Below, one piece after another: positions 24,363 to 25,001 of a DNA stretch of 25,001 nt; within the stretch, counting starts at the first letter, position 1, and each line of letters opens with the position of its first letter. The stretch is from Sediminibacterium ginsengisoli. GTDB taxonomy: Bacteria; Bacteroidota; Bacteroidia; Chitinophagales; Chitinophagaceae. The notes beneath the pieces were generated by a model that was not told the DNA's origin, did not search any database, and saw only the letters and a list, made by a program, of their open reading frames with translations. A program made the position numbers and the translations under genes. The stretch lies in assembly GCA_945860335.1 (NCBI GenBank), contig CAMAQW010000006.1:1-25001 (forward strand). The letters are read 5' to 3'.

Positions 24363-25001
24363 TTACATGCCCCCACCTCGGTAGGTACGCATCATATTAT
24401 TCATTTGACGCTCTGCTCCTGGCATTTGCATTATTTTCATCATTGGATTTTGAGGTCCTTGTGCAGCGCCAAATTTGCGCAAATTATACGTAAAGCTAAT
24501 CATGAAATAACGCTTCAAAACGCGCGTCTGTAAATCTTGAATAAAGTTGCTAGTTACATTTCGGGAAATACTGATGTTCTGATTTAATAAATCAAACACA
24601 TAAAACTTTAATTCGCCAGCTTTATTTTTTAGCATTTGCTTAGATAAGCTTGCATTCCAAAGTGGGATACTTGTATTAAATCCTTCACTTCTTCCCGCAT
24701 TATAAATGTAATCAAAGTCGGTAGATAAAACCCAACCACTCTTTGAATAAATGGTTGCTTCTGTAGAAACTGTTTGACTAAAGAAATCTCCATTTTGTTG
24801 AGGCTGTAAAGTATATCTAGCCATTGTCAAATTAGAGTTAGAAGAGAAATTCATATCAAACCCTTCTTTGATATTGGTCGTCCAAGAAATCGTTCCACCC
24901 AAATTTGTATTACGTGTAAAATTGCTAATGCTATTTACAAGCGTTTGTGTTTGACTACGTGAAACATTAGCCATTAAATTTAAATTGCTCTTAGGCTTTT
25001 T
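24363..25001 (-). CDS. C-terminal part of an outer-membrane beta-barrel (TonB-receptor-like) protein, 5' end outside the window
   Basis: The frame is open to the window edge, so the first ATG at 24974 is internal (upstream codons read KPKSNLNL). The 212 visible residues alternate polar and hydrophobic positions in strand-sized blocks: NLGGTISWTTNI, GFDMNFSSNSNL, SGWVLSTDFDYIYN, GELKFYVFDLLNQN. The barrel's final strand is probably YFMISFTYNLRKFG, and a Met/Gly-rich tail ends in YRGGGM. This pattern is typical of the Bacteroidota outer-membrane barrel family that follows a carboxypeptidase-like regulatory domain and a plug. The substrate cannot be told. It is followed by a strong terminator. 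Confidence 0.85.
   Translation of the reverse strand, partial: KKPKSNLNLMANVSRSQTQTLVNSISNFTRNTNLGGTISWTTNIKEGFDMNFSSNSNLTMARYTLQPQQNGDFFSQTVSTEATIYSKSGWVLSTDFDYIYNAGRSEGFNTSIPLWNASLSKQMLKNKAGELKFYVFDLLNQNISISRNVTSNFIQDLQTRVLKRYFMISFTYNLRKFGAAQGPQNPMMKIMQMPGAERQMNNMMRTYRGGGM

Noticed and set aside
1..25001. Mobile elements, CRISPR arrays, tRNA or rRNA genes
   Set aside because: No transposase, integrase, regularly spaced repeat, tRNA cloverleaf or rRNA segment was seen. The gene content is core metabolism in a consistent codon style.

Overview
The window looks like a chromosomal core region of a low-GC Bacteroidota bacterium, most likely of the Chitinophagaceae type. This rests on a PorZ-like protein with a type IX secretion sorting domain, the plant/Chlamydia-like long form of IspG, the N-acylornithine-carbamoyltransferase version of the arginine pathway, AT-rich promoters of the TAnnTTTG type, and the absence of obvious Shine-Dalgarno sequences. 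No rRNA, tRNA, CRISPR array, insertion sequence or phage gene is visible.

Layout. Positions 1-3020 (+): a possible fragment of an upstream gene, a NarL/LuxR-type response regulator, and porZ. Positions 3023-7034 (-): a small secreted protein of unknown function and a large fused acyl-CoA mutase (IcmF). Positions 7155-9268: an aldose-1-epimerase-like enzyme (+), a RidA-family deaminase (-) and tsaB (+). Positions 9396-11171 (+): a two-gene sulfur unit, an ArsR-type repressor followed by a CstB-like persulfide dioxygenase/rhodanese fusion.

Positions 24015 down to 11199 form one uninterrupted minus-strand run of twelve genes. First comes the arginine pathway: a GNAT N-acylglutamate synthase candidate, argG, argC, argD, argF', argB, argE and argH. 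It continues with a secreted FKBP prolyl isomerase, a class D beta-lactamase-like lipoprotein, ispG and an LpxL-like acyltransferase. Gaps are 2-35 bp, or 4-bp ATGA overlaps. The arginine genes cover the linear route from glutamate to arginine through N-acylated intermediates. Residue 90 of the carbamoyltransferase is Val, which suggests N-succinyl rather than N-acetyl intermediates. The only step without a classical enzyme is the first one, and the GNAT protein is the natural candidate.

The most interesting stretch is the roughly 350-bp non-coding leader of the arginine run (24016-24362). On the minus strand it holds a 36-codon ORF whose last ten residues include four Arg. Its stop codon lies inside the arm of a perfect 8-bp hairpin, and a longer-range 7-bp pairing encloses this. 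A second AT-rich hairpin and a T-rich tract follow before a forced non-ATG start of the first enzyme. This is a candidate arginine-responsive leader/attenuator. The window ends in the 3' part of an outer-membrane beta-barrel gene (24363-25001), which has a clear intrinsic terminator.
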